Assembly (NCBI RefSeq): GCF_004342025.1
Contig: NZ_SLWN01000003.1
Coordinates: 434,001 to 498,000 of the forward strand
Direction: 5' to 3'
From: Kribbella steppae
Lineage (GTDB): Bacteria; Actinomycetota; Actinomycetes; Propionibacteriales; Kribbellaceae
Length of the DNA: 64,000 nt
In this document: piece after piece, positions 9,715 through 17,948 of the stretch
How the letters are laid out: the number at the start of each line of letters is the position of its first letter
Position numbering within the stretch: position 1 is the first letter of the stretch
Program-made: the position numbers and the translations under genes
The notes under the pieces: generated by a model
The model's input: the letters and a program-made list of their open reading frames with translations, nothing else
Told to the model about the DNA's origin: nothing
Database searches by the model: none

Positions 9715-9930
9715 GATCTCGATTCCCTCCGCCGATCCGCCGGTGCGGTGCAGTCCCGCTTTCCCAGGTGTTCGGGGCGGACCGCACCCCGGATCGGTTC
9801 ATGGTTGCTTCGCTGAACTGGAGTGCGAGGAGCCAAGACCGGACGGCTGCTGGATGCGGCAGTTGGCGACGTACGAGTGGAGAGAAGGACCGCCGCACCC
9901 TCGGACAGCCAACAACGCAAACGGCAGCTA
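9715..9930 (-). other. Long 5' leader of the transglycosylase gene
   Basis: About 200 bases without a supported gene lie upstream of the transglycosylase start. On the minus strand the last part holds GGGGTGCGGTCC, CCCGAACACC and GGCGGATCGGCGGAGGG. Transglycosylase and Rpf genes in actinobacteria often have a c-di-AMP riboswitch, but the hallmark GTCAGCTAACC is absent here, so no riboswitch is called. It is listed as a structured-looking leader only. Confidence 0.3.
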
Positions 9931-9959
9931 GCCGGCGAGGGCGTGGCGGTCGGGTGAGG

Positions 9960-10325
9960 TTAGACGCGGATCCAGTCGGTGCAGGTGTCTGCGCCGGTGC
10001 CGTGGTTGGTGTTTTCGCAGAGCATCATGTAGATGGCGCCGACCGGGAAGTACGCGGTGTCACAGCCACTGTCGCCGCCGTCCCACTCGACCACGGGATC
10101 GCGGCCCGCACCCTGTGTCCAGATCGCGTAGACGGCGTTGCCATCCACTTCCCGGTCGCAGACGCTGCCATGGCCGTGCGTCTCGCTCACGCTGATGAAA
10201 TCCTTGCCCTGGTAAAAGTAGTTGTAATGTGCCGCCGCCGTCGGAGCTGTTGCCATGAGCAACGGCGGTACGGCGAGCAGCGCGGTCGCACCGACGGTCA
10301 GCCGGCGGATCTTGTCCCTGTTCAT
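9960..10325 (-). CDS. Small secreted cysteine-containing protein
   Basis: A 121-residue protein with a clear Sec signal peptide (NRDKIRRL basic end, hydrophobic core to about residue 32, cleavage near TAAAH) and a mature part of about 90 residues with four Cys (CDRE, GCDT, MLCEN, DTCTD), which fits two disulfides. ATG 10325 follows GGGAGAG. No family is recognised; it could be an extracellular inhibitor or wall protein, which is only a guess. The frame is open further upstream, but the signal peptide fixes the start. Confidence 0.75.
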   Translation of the reverse strand: MNRDKIRRLTVGATALLAVPPLLMATAPTAAAHYNYFYQGKDFISVSETHGHGSVCDREVDGNAVYAIWTQGAGRDPVVEWDGGDSGCDTAYFPVGAIYMMLCENTNHGTGADTCTDWIRV

Positions 10326-10435
10326 TACTCTCCCGAGACGGTTGTCGAAACAAATCTTGACCTTCGCAAGTCTCGACAGCCGGCCGTGCTGAGTCTTTGT
10401 CGCAGCGTGCACAGCCCTTGTACGACGGTGCACTC

Positions 10436-11566
10436 CTAGTCCCGGACGAGGGCCTCGGCGAGGACTGGGTAGGTGGTGTAGCCCTCGGGGCCCTGGGTGT
10501 AGAGGGTGTCCTCTTCGATCGTGTTCAGGGGAGCGTCCAGCGCGAAGCGTGCCGGTAGGTCGGGATTCGCGAGGAAGGCACGGCCGTAGGAGACGAGATC
10601 GGCCAGGCCTTCGGCGAGGATCTTCTCGCCGACTGAACGCGTGGTTGCCTCGCCGTTCTCGCCGACGTTCGCGATCAGGGTTCCGCTCCACCCGGGACGC
10701 AGGTCGGCCAGCATGGGGAACGGCGTTTCACCGGTCCGTACGCCGGGACGCTCGGCGTCGGTCAGATGGAGGTAACCGAGGCCGAGCGTGTCGAGTTCCG
10801 CGAGCAGGGCACGGTAGACGGGCAGCGGGTCGGCCTCGTGCATCCCGAACTGCGGGTTCCCCGGTGACAGCCGCAGTGCGGTCCGCCCGGCGCCGATCTC
10901 CTCGGCGACCCTGGTCACGCACTCGACCGCGAAGCGGATCCGATCGGCGGTCGAGTTTCGCCCGTACCGGTCGTCGCGCAGGTTGGTGTTGTCTGCCAGG
11001 AACTGGTGGATCAGATAGCTGTTGGCACCGTGCAGTTCGACCCCGTCGAATCCCGCGGTGATGGCGCCGCGGGCCGCGGCAGCATGATCTTCGATCGCGA
11101 CGCGGATGTCGGCGCGTGTCATCGTGCGGGGCAGCGGAGGGTCCGCCTTGCCGCCGTCCCGGATGTGCACGGGGCCGGGGACCGGCACGGACGACGGACC
11201 GGCGGGAATGTCCCCGGCGATGCGCGAGAGTGGGTGTCCCTGCCGTCCGCCGTGCATCAGTTGGGCGAAGATCCTGCCGCCCGCGTTGTGTACGGCGTCG
11301 GTGACTCGTCGCCAGCCGTCGATGTGGGCGGTCGTTTCCAGACCAGGGATCCGCCACTCGCTCTGGCCGCGCCGGCTCGGCCAGATACCTTCGCTGATGA
11401 GCAGTCCGGCGGTGGCGCGCTGGGCGTAGAAATCGGCGACGAACGGTAGCGGACTTCCGTCCTTGGTGGCGCGGAACCGGGTCATGGGCGCCAGCACGAT
11501 GCGATTCGGGAGGTGCAGCGCGGGGCCGGCCAGGGAATACGCGTCGAACAGAGAGGCAGTGGTCAC
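10436..11566 (-). CDS. Alkene reductase, old yellow enzyme family
   Basis: A 376-residue FMN-dependent ene-reductase (NemA/OYE class). Marks include NRIVLAPMTRFRA near residue 21, the Q-L-x-H-G-G-R segment (about 102-108), and the active-site HGANSYLIHQFL, in which H179 and N182 bind the substrate carbonyl and Y184 is the proton donor. The family reduces activated C=C bonds, quinones or nitro compounds with NAD(P)H. The start is GTG 11566. The promoter upstream has a dyad inside the -35/-10 spacer typical of MerR-family control, which fits a response to electrophiles. Confidence 0.9.
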   Translation of the reverse strand: MTTASLFDAYSLAGPALHLPNRIVLAPMTRFRATKDGSPLPFVADFYAQRATAGLLISEGIWPSRRGQSEWRIPGLETTAHIDGWRRVTDAVHNAGGRIFAQLMHGGRQGHPLSRIAGDIPAGPSSVPVPGPVHIRDGGKADPPLPRTMTRADIRVAIEDHAAAARGAITAGFDGVELHGANSYLIHQFLADNTNLRDDRYGRNSTADRIRFAVECVTRVAEEIGAGRTALRLSPGNPQFGMHEADPLPVYRALLAELDTLGLGYLHLTDAERPGVRTGETPFPMLADLRPGWSGTLIANVGENGEATTRSVGEKILAEGLADLVSYGRAFLANPDLPARFALDAPLNTIEEDTLYTQGPEGYTTYPVLAEALVRD

Positions 11567-11573
11567 GGAAGGA

Positions 11574-11604
11574 CGGTAAAAGTTGACACCAATGTCAGGG
11601 TCAA
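11574..11604 (-). promoter_or_regulatory. MerR-type promoter/operator of the ene-reductase gene
   Basis: On the minus strand a -35 TTGACC (11599-11604) and a -10-like TTTTACC (11574-11581) flank the inverted repeat TGACA-N4-TGTCA (11584-11597). A dyad placed inside a long spacer is the layout used by MerR/SoxR-family activators. The inferred transcription start is only a few bases from GTG 11566. No MerR gene is present in the window. Confidence 0.6.
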
Positions 11605-11635
11605 GGTCCGCTGGGCGCCTCGAGCGGTAGCTACA

Positions 11636-12280
11636 TCACGGGTTGTACTGGCTCCAGGTGTGGTTGACCTGGCGGATGACGGCCAGGACCAGGGCTGTGA
11701 GGGTGGTGAGGGCGGCGGCGAGCCCGATGATGACCGCCGCGCTGAGGTTGAGGCCGAACGAGCCGGCCACCATGCCGGCCAGGGCGCCGATAAGCAGGGC
11801 GACGATGATGCTGACGAGCATCGCGATGCTGGACAGGTACTGCGCGGCCGGGATGCGGGTGTGGTGGGTGCCGTAGGTGCGCATGAGGCCGGGGACGTCC
11901 TCCTGGTGGCCGGTGATGAAGTAGGGCTCGGCTTCGGGGGCGAGGTCGAGGTAGCCGCGCCGGAGCCTGTTCATGCCGGCGACCAGATGGACGTCCTCGC
12001 TGTTGAGTTGGACGAGCCGGATGACGGTGGCCAGGCCGATGACGATCACCAGGGGGATGAGCAGGAGGGCGAAGAGTCGGAAGCCGAGGCCGAAGTCGGT
12101 GCTGTCGGCAACCAACGCCAGCGCGACCACGCTGGCGGACACCACGGTCACGAACCAGTTCGCCCGACTGAAGCTCTCGCTCCAGGCGAGGCTGCGCGTC
12201 GCCAGGAGACTCCAGTGCTCGGTCGACAAGACCTGAGCCCGCAGGGATTCCGGTGCGGTCCGAGGGTCCTGCTCGGGCAT
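11636..12280 (-). CDS. Four-helix membrane protein of unknown function
   Basis: A 214-residue protein with two hydrophobic hairpins: helices at about 45-65 and 75-95, then a hydrophilic stretch with a YLDLAPEAEPYF motif, then two more helices at about 150-200. Start ATG 12280 follows AGGAG; the open frame upstream of it is not used. No family is recognised with certainty. It lies 84 bp downstream of the frameshifted ABC gene on the same strand and may be co-transcribed with it. Confidence 0.7.
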   Translation of the reverse strand: MPEQDPRTAPESLRAQVLSTEHWSLLATRSLAWSESFSRANWFVTVVSASVVALALVADSTDFGLGFRLFALLLIPLVIVIGLATVIRLVQLNSEDVHLVAGMNRLRRGYLDLAPEAEPYFITGHQEDVPGLMRTYGTHHTRIPAAQYLSSIAMLVSIIVALLIGALAGMVAGSFGLNLSAAVIIGLAAALTTLTALVLAVIRQVNHTWSQYNP

Positions 12281-12363
12281 CGTCGACTCCTGGCTTCTCC
12301 GTCTCACCGACGGACGCGGTAGCGAATGTGGGCAGCCTCGCGCCAGCGAACCAAGACGGGCTT

Positions 12364-14108
12364 TCAAACTCCTTTCACGCCGGGGGCCGAGCTGGTGCTG
12401 CCGGACCCTGCACTGACGCCAAGCGTCCAGAACGCGGCGTACCGGCCGTCGTGGCGGAGGAGGTCGTCGTGACTGCCCTGCTCCACGATCCGGCCGGCGT
12501 CCAGGAAGACGACGTGGTCGGCGCGTTGGATGGTGCCGAGGCGGTGGGCGACCATCACGACCGTCCGGCCGGTCATCAGGTGATCGAGGGCCTCGTGGAC
12601 TGCTGCTTCGTTCAGCGGATCCAGCGCGGAGGTCACTTCGTCCAGCAGGACGACAGGGGCGTCCTTCAGCAGGGCGCGTGCGATCGAGACGCGCTGGCGC
12701 TCGCCACCTGACAGGAGTGCACCGCCCTCGCCGACGTTCGTCTCCCAGCCGCCGGGCAGTCGCTCGATCACTTCGTCCAACCGTGCCGCTGTCGCTGCCG
12801 CCCGTACCTCGGCATCGCTCGCGTCGGGACGGCCGAGGCGCACGTTCTCCTCGATCGTGCCGTCGAAGAGATAGACGTTCTGGAAGACGATGGCGATCTG
12901 CGCCATCAACACCTCGGTGCTGATTGAGCGCACGTCCACACCCCCGACGCGGACCGCACCTGAGTCCACGTCGTAGAACCGCGCGAGCAACTGCAGCAGG
13001 GTGCTCTTACCAGCACCCGACGGTCCGACGACGGCGAGCCGTTGACCCTGCACAACAGACAAGGACAGGTTGTCGATCACCGTCCGGTCGCCCTGCCGGA
13101 ACGTCACGGACTCGAACGACAGGTCGTGGTGTTCCGGGCGCCGAGGCTCGCGCGGTTCCGGCAGCGGCTCAGTGCGCAACAACGTATCGAGCCTGGCCAG
13201 CACGGCCCGCGCGCCGCGGAGTTTGCCGCCGATATCCGCCAGCGACAGCAGCGGATCCGCGCACCGAGCGGCCAGCACCAGGATCGCCAGAAGCTCTGCC
13301 GCACCGAGGTTTCCACCGAGCGCGAGATAGGTGCCCAGGACAAGCAATACGGTGAACACGCCCTGTACGACGAAGGCCAGGCCGACCACACCGGGCAGGG
13401 CCGACAACGTCGTACGTCGGGATGCCCGCTGGAGCTCCTGCAAGGAGTCGTCGAGCGACTGGAAGCGTTCGACGGTCCGCCCGCCGGCTCGCAGAACCGG
13501 CTGAGCCTGGAGATATTCGATGACCCGCCCAGTGGCCTCCTGCTCGCGTTCGGCGCGCGCCGAGTCGTTGGCCGCCATCGAGCGACCCGTCCAGACCTGG
13601 ATCGCCGCCACGATCGGTACGGCGACCAACGCGGCCAACCCCAGTTGCCACTGGAAGGCAAGCATCACGACGACGATCGTCAGCGGCGTCACGCAGGCAG
13701 AGATGAACGGTGACAGCAGATGCGCGATCACACCCATCGCCTGCAGGACACCGCCGCTGGCCAGCACGGACACCTTCCCGACACGACCTCCGCTGTACCA
13801 GCCGAGAGGCAACCTGGCCAGGTGATCGCCGATCCGGTGATACATGCCGTGCAACAACGTCGTCCCGGCTCGGAAACCGGACAGATCACTGGTGTAGCGC
13901 AGTACCGCATAGACAGCGACCACCGTCCCGAACGCGATCAGCCAGGGCCAGGCGTCGCCTGGTGAGCTTCCGACAGTGCCCGCAGTACCGGAACCAGCAA
14001 TGCGTAGGACAAGCCTTCAAGAATCGCGGTCGTGGTCATCAGGGCCACGGTGCGTCGCACCGGCCGGGCGTACTCGGGTCCCAGCACTCGCAACAGCATC
14101 CGAATCAT
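12364..14108 (-). pseudogene. ABC transporter half (permease + ATPase), frameshifted near its 5' end
   Basis: The 519-residue main frame (GTG 13923 to 12364) begins inside the second membrane helix and carries a full nucleotide-binding domain: Walker A GPSGAGKST, signature LLSGGERQR, Walker B VVLLDEVTSALD and H-loop VAHR. The missing first helix is encoded in another frame from ATG 14108, which overlaps the upstream stop as ATGA and runs 56 codons to a TGA at 13938. Joining them needs a one-base insertion; the GGG run at 13979-13981 is a good place, giving VLRGTVGSSPGDAWPW. It is either a real frameshift or a sequencing error. The intact protein would pair with the half-transporter encoded at 14105-15808. 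Confidence 0.8.
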
Positions 14109-15808
14109 CGAACCTCACGTCCTCTCCAGAACGCGGCGAACTTCCCGTTCTGTGCCAGTAGTTCTGCAGGCCGGCCGCGTTCGACGATCGACCCGTTCTC
14201 CAGCAGTACGACGGTGTCCGCGTCGGCCACCGTCTCCAGTCGATGCGCGATGACCAGGATCGTCCGACCGTCCAGCGTCGCCAGCGCACGGCGTACGGCG
14301 TGCTCGGTCTGCGGATCGGCGAACGCGGTCGCCTCGTCGAGCACCAGAACGGGGGTGTCGGCGAGCAGTGCGCGGGCGATCGAGATCCGCTGTGCCTCGC
14401 CACCCGACAGCCCGGTGTCCTCGCCGATCACCGACTCGTAGCCGCGCGGCAGTTCGAGAATGCGATCGTGGATGTTCGCCAGCTTGGCGGCGCGGACCAC
14501 GTCGTCGAGATCGGCCTGCGGCACTGCCAACGCAATGTTGTCCGCCACCGACGCGCGCAGCAGGCGAACATCCTGGAAGACGAACGACACCATGCGATAC
14601 AGCTCCTGGCTGCCCAGCGAGCGCAGATCGACACCGCCCAGGACGACCGAGCCGTGCGTCGGGTCGAAGAACCGAGGCAACAGCTGAACCAGCGTGGACT
14701 TCCCACTTCCCGACGGCCCGACGATCGCGGTGACCGTCCCCGGCTCGAGCACCAGGTCGACGCCGCGCAGTACTTCGTGATCGTCGTCGTACCCGAACCG
14801 GACGTCACGCAGCTCCACCCGATGCCCCTGCGGTGCGACCGGACGCGCCGGCTCCGGTAGCGACTGCACCGCGAGCACGTCCCGGATCCGGCCGACCGCA
14901 CGTCGGGCGGCCTGCATGTCGTCGAAGCCGTGGCCGAGGGCGGCCACCGGTGCGGTCAGTCCCAGTCCGAGTAGCAGGAAGGGCAGTAGATCGGCCGCCG
15001 GCATGCCGCCGTTCGTGATCAGAGTCGCACCGCCGATCAGCACGACGAGCAGCACGAACGGCGGCGCGAGCGCCAGCTGCATCCCAGCGGCGATCACGGA
15101 CATCCCGCGCACCCACCGGTAGAACGTGCGGACGAAATCGTCCGCGGCCGTGAGGAACTTGTGGTGGGCGCGGCCGGCTCCGCCGAACGCCTTGACCACC
15201 GCGATGCCCTCGACGAATTCGACGACCGAACTCGCGATCCGTCCCATCGCCACATCGAATTCGGCCTGCTCGTTCGTCCGCACCGGGGTCATCATCAGCG
15301 GAACCAGCGCCACGGCCAGGAGCACCGGGATCAGCGTGATCAGGGTGAGTCGCCAGTCGATGGTGAACAGGTAGATCAGCGACACCAGCGGCACCACAAA
15401 GGCGGCGATGAGCTCGCCGGGGGTGTGGGCGATGAACGGATGTACGGCGCTCACGTCGTCCCCGACCACCTTGGCCAGTTCGCCCGTACGGCGCTTGGAG
15501 AACCAGCCGATCGGGACGCGACCCAGCCGCGCGGCCAACTGCCGGCGGAACGACAGTTGCACCTGGTCGTCCAGTGCATGCCCGATTCCGGCGGACGTGG
15601 CCGTGGCCAGCAGCCGGACCAACAGGCCGGCCGCACCCACGATCACGACGGTCCAGACATGCCCGGGATCAACCGGGTCAGGCAACAGCAGCACGCGGCC
15701 GATTTCGACAACCGCCAACAGCGGCGCCAATCCCGCGACAGCGCCGATGACCTGCAGGAACACAACGGCGGCGAAGGTCCCTCGGTAGGGGCGCAACAGG
15801 CTCGTCAT
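14105..15808 (-). CDS. ABC transporter half (permease + ATPase), IrtA/IrtB-like
   Basis: A 567-residue type IV ABC protein with six membrane helices (about 15-300) and a C-terminal ATPase: Walker A GPSGSGKST, Q-loop VFQDVRLL, signature LSGGEAQR, Walker B VLVLDEATAF and H-loop IAHRLE. It should form a heterodimer with the following half-transporter. It starts ATGA-overlapped with the hydrolase gene and ends ATGA-overlapped with the next, so the three are translationally coupled. Such pairs often move siderophores, peptides or drugs; the hydrolase partner hints at an ester-containing substrate (siderophore or lipid), which is inference. Confidence 0.88.
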   Translation of the reverse strand: MTSLLRPYRGTFAAVVFLQVIGAVAGLAPLLAVVEIGRVLLLPDPVDPGHVWTVVIVGAAGLLVRLLATATSAGIGHALDDQVQLSFRRQLAARLGRVPIGWFSKRRTGELAKVVGDDVSAVHPFIAHTPGELIAAFVVPLVSLIYLFTIDWRLTLITLIPVLLAVALVPLMMTPVRTNEQAEFDVAMGRIASSVVEFVEGIAVVKAFGGAGRAHHKFLTAADDFVRTFYRWVRGMSVIAAGMQLALAPPFVLLVVLIGGATLITNGGMPAADLLPFLLLGLGLTAPVAALGHGFDDMQAARRAVGRIRDVLAVQSLPEPARPVAPQGHRVELRDVRFGYDDDHEVLRGVDLVLEPGTVTAIVGPSGSGKSTLVQLLPRFFDPTHGSVVLGGVDLRSLGSQELYRMVSFVFQDVRLLRASVADNIALAVPQADLDDVVRAAKLANIHDRILELPRGYESVIGEDTGLSGGEAQRISIARALLADTPVLVLDEATAFADPQTEHAVRRALATLDGRTILVIAHRLETVADADTVVLLENGSIVERGRPAELLAQNGKFAAFWRGREVR

Positions 15809-16776
15809 GCGGCGAGATGGTCGCGCAGGAAGGCAGTGATCCGTTCCCGCGCGGCTTTGGCCTGCGGCACCAGGTTCGGCATGCTGAGGAACGCGTGCCC
15901 CGCGCGGTCGTGTTCGGACACCTGCACGGGCGTCCCGGCTTCGCGCAGCCGGTCGGCGTACGCACGTCCGTGATCGGCGACTGGATCGAGGACAGGTATC
16001 ACCACGAGCGCCGGCGCCAGGCCGCTCACGTCGTCGGCGTACAGAGGCGACACCGCACGAGGATCCTCACTGTGCGGAACGGCCAACTCGCGGAACATCT
16101 TGATCCGCGACCGGGTGAGGGTCGGGCTGTCGGCGTACGTGGTCATCGAGGGGTAGTCCAACGCCGTCGAGGTCAGGTCGGCGCACGGATTGACCAGCAC
16201 CTGGGCCCGCAGTGGGAGGCCGCATTCCCTGGCCCGGATGGCGGACAGGGCAGCGACCATCGAGCCGGCACTCTCGCCGAAGACGGCGACCCGGGCCGGG
16301 TCGATTCCCCACTGCGCGGGCTGATCGAGGATGTGCCGCAGTACGTCCCAACCGTCGTCGACAGCTGCCGACAGGGGAGTCTTGGGGTCGACGAGTCGGT
16401 GCTCGACCGAGACGACCACGGCGGGGAGTTGTACGGCGACGTGACTGTTGATCCAGTCGGACTGCACCGCCGTACCCATGAATCCGCCGCCGTGCACGTG
16501 AACCACCAGCGGCAAGGCACCTTGGCGAGACGGGCGGTACACGCGCACCGGGAGTTCACGGTCCGCCAGCGCCACCTGCTGCCAGCCGATCTTCGCGCCG
16601 CGGTCCGGGAACCCGGTGATCACTCGTGCCAGACCGGAAGCGAGCTTGCGGTTCTGCGCGTCCCGGAAGGCGAGCAGCTCCTCGATCGACAGCGCCGGAT
16701 AGTCCGGTTCCTTCCGTACGACGTGCAGCAGCCGGATGCCCAGCGGCGGCTGCTGCACAGTGGTGGTGACGCTCAT
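15805..16776 (-). CDS. Alpha/beta hydrolase, HSL-type esterase
   Basis: A 323-residue hydrolase of the hormone-sensitive lipase group. It has the oxyanion motif HGGG (95-98) and the nucleophile elbow GESAG with S169; the acid is probably the Asp in PVLDPVADHG and the base the His in RAGHAF. It cleaves carboxylic esters of unknown origin. It heads a three-gene operon with two ABC half-transporters and is divergent from a TetR gene across a 30-bp dyad, so it is probably induced when the TetR ligand, perhaps the hydrolase substrate, is present. Confidence 0.88.
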   Translation of the reverse strand: MSVTTTVQQPPLGIRLLHVVRKEPDYPALSIEELLAFRDAQNRKLASGLARVITGFPDRGAKIGWQQVALADRELPVRVYRPSRQGALPLVVHVHGGGFMGTAVQSDWINSHVAVQLPAVVVSVEHRLVDPKTPLSAAVDDGWDVLRHILDQPAQWGIDPARVAVFGESAGSMVAALSAIRARECGLPLRAQVLVNPCADLTSTALDYPSMTTYADSPTLTRSRIKMFRELAVPHSEDPRAVSPLYADDVSGLAPALVVIPVLDPVADHGRAYADRLREAGTPVQVSEHDRAGHAFLSMPNLVPQAKAARERITAFLRDHLAA

Positions 16777-16796
16777 CTCTGCTCCTCGACGGTTTC

Positions 16797-16826
16797 GCTA
16801 CTATGAGTATCGATACCGAAAGTAGC
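16797..16826. promoter_or_regulatory. 30-bp dyad, probable TetR operator
   Basis: The core GTATCGATAC is a perfect 10-bp palindrome and the flanks GCTACT...AGTAGC extend it symmetrically to 30 bp. It is the only large dyad in the 71-bp gap between the divergent TetR and hydrolase genes and overlaps both expected promoter regions. Confidence 0.72.
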
Positions 16827-16847
16827 ATAACTGGATAGGCTGGCACC

Positions 16848-17411
16848 ATGGCCCGAGCAAGCACCCCCGCCAGACCGCCCGGACGGCCCCGCGCCGGGAT
16901 CGACGCCGAGGTTTACGCGGCCACGCTGAGCACGATCCACGAGCTCGGCTACACCCGCGCCACCGTCGACCGGATCGCCGCCGCGGCGGGTGTTGCGAAG
17001 ACGACGATCTACCGTCGCTGGCCGTCCAAGGGCGCGTTGATCACGGCCTGCCTGGTGGACGCGTTCGGCCCGCTGCCGCTGAACCAGGACGACAGCCCGG
17101 CGCAGATCCTGGAATCGGGCTTCCGCCTCGCCGCGGCGAAGATCGGCGAACCGGGCGTCGGCGCGGCGTTCGCGGGCGTGTTCACCGACGCCATCGGCGA
17201 TCCCGAGCTGCGCCACGTCCTGTCCACCCAACTGCAGGACCCCTACCGGCTCGTGCTCGAGGAGGCGCTCGGCGAATCGACGCAGCGGATCCTCTTCTTC
17301 ATCGACGTCACGATCGGTGCGTTGCTGCACCGGATGGGCATGACCGGCGAGCCGATGGTCGAGGAGGACGTCGACGCCCTCATGAGAATGATCCTCCGCG
17401 AACTCGGCTGA
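16848..17411 (+). CDS. TetR family transcriptional regulator
   Basis: A 187-residue repressor with an N-terminal TetR helix-turn-helix (GYTRATVDRIAAAAGV then KTTIYRRWPSKGAL, about residues 27-62) and a C-terminal ligand domain of the type found in AcrR-like proteins. It is divergent from the hydrolase/ABC operon and probably represses both through the dyad at 16797-16826. The effector is unknown. Confidence 0.88.
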   Translation: MARASTPARPPGRPRAGIDAEVYAATLSTIHELGYTRATVDRIAAAAGVAKTTIYRRWPSKGALITACLVDAFGPLPLNQDDSPAQILESGFRLAAAKIGEPGVGAAFAGVFTDAIGDPELRHVLSTQLQDPYRLVLEEALGESTQRILFFIDVTIGALLHRMGMTGEPMVEEDVDALMRMILRELG

Positions 17412-17503
17412 CCAGACCTCGCACTCAAGAGCTGATGTGACGCCGGGGGCTGCTCAACCGATTTCGTCCTCGGGCCGCTGTTCCCCGGCCGAACGCCCGG
17501 CCG

Positions 17504-17761
17504 GGGGCCGGCCTGGTGTACGCCGGATCGACGGGCTGCAGCCGGGTCGCGGGGACCAGGACGGTCAACTGTGATATCCCGGCGCTGGCCAGCGGTGCCA
17601 CGACCACCCGGACGTTCGCGGCCGACGCTGGCCTGCTCACGCTCGGATCCCTGGTCGCGACGGCGAAGCGCACCGCGAGTTCGCCGACCGACCCGAATGC
17701 GGCGAACGACCAGGCGAGCCGCACCTGCACAGCACTCACCAGCCTGATCGTCAGGTGCTGA
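17504..17761 (+). pseudogene. C-terminal remnant of a DUF11/CARDB-type surface protein
   Basis: The plus frame from about 17504 to the TGA at 17761 reads as the end of a DUF11-type extracellular repeat (LVYAGSTGCSRVAGTRTVNC, DIPALASGATTTRTF, SPTDPNAANDQ, TCTALTSLIV). No domain start, signal peptide or ribosome-binding site is seen, and upstream codons are not protein-like. A classic terminator follows 45 bp downstream, as expected for the true 3' end of a former gene. The call rests on family pattern recognition. Confidence 0.45.
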
Positions 17762-17806
17762 TCGGCTGACGCAAATCGCCACCAGGTCGTCGAATCTGGT
17801 GTTCCG

Positions 17807-17853
17807 GCCGGCGGCCGCGGGAGTCGTACCCCGCGGTCGCCGGCTCTTTTTCT
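17807..17853 (+). terminator. Rho-independent terminator
   Basis: A 15-bp stem (GCCGGCGGCCGCGGG with CCCGCGGTCGCCGGC, one G-U pair) with an 8-base loop is followed directly by TCTTTTTCT. It is the clearest U-tract terminator of the window and lies after the DUF11 remnant. Confidence 0.88.
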
Positions 17854-17895
17854 GCCTACGTCTTGCATCCGGGGCGGGACGGGGTTTACGGTCCC

Positions 17896-17928
17896 GGTTA
17901 ACGTTTAAGTGTGCATAGATGAGCACTT
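17896..17928 (+). promoter_or_regulatory. Candidate LacI-family operator upstream of the sugar importer
   Basis: Two dyads lie 20-50 bp before the binding-protein start: GGTTAACGTTTAAG with a central AACGTT palindrome (17900-17905), the usual LacI-type core, and an imperfect palindrome AAGTG...CACTT (17907-17928). The LacI regulator gene closes the same operon, so autoregulated control is likely. Confidence 0.5.
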
Positions 17929-17948
17929 GGTCTTGACTTGGAGCAACT

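Noticed and set aside
9715-9930. c-di-AMP (ydaO) riboswitch
   Set aside because: The most conserved core, GTCAGCTAACC, is absent, so only an unclassified leader is reported.
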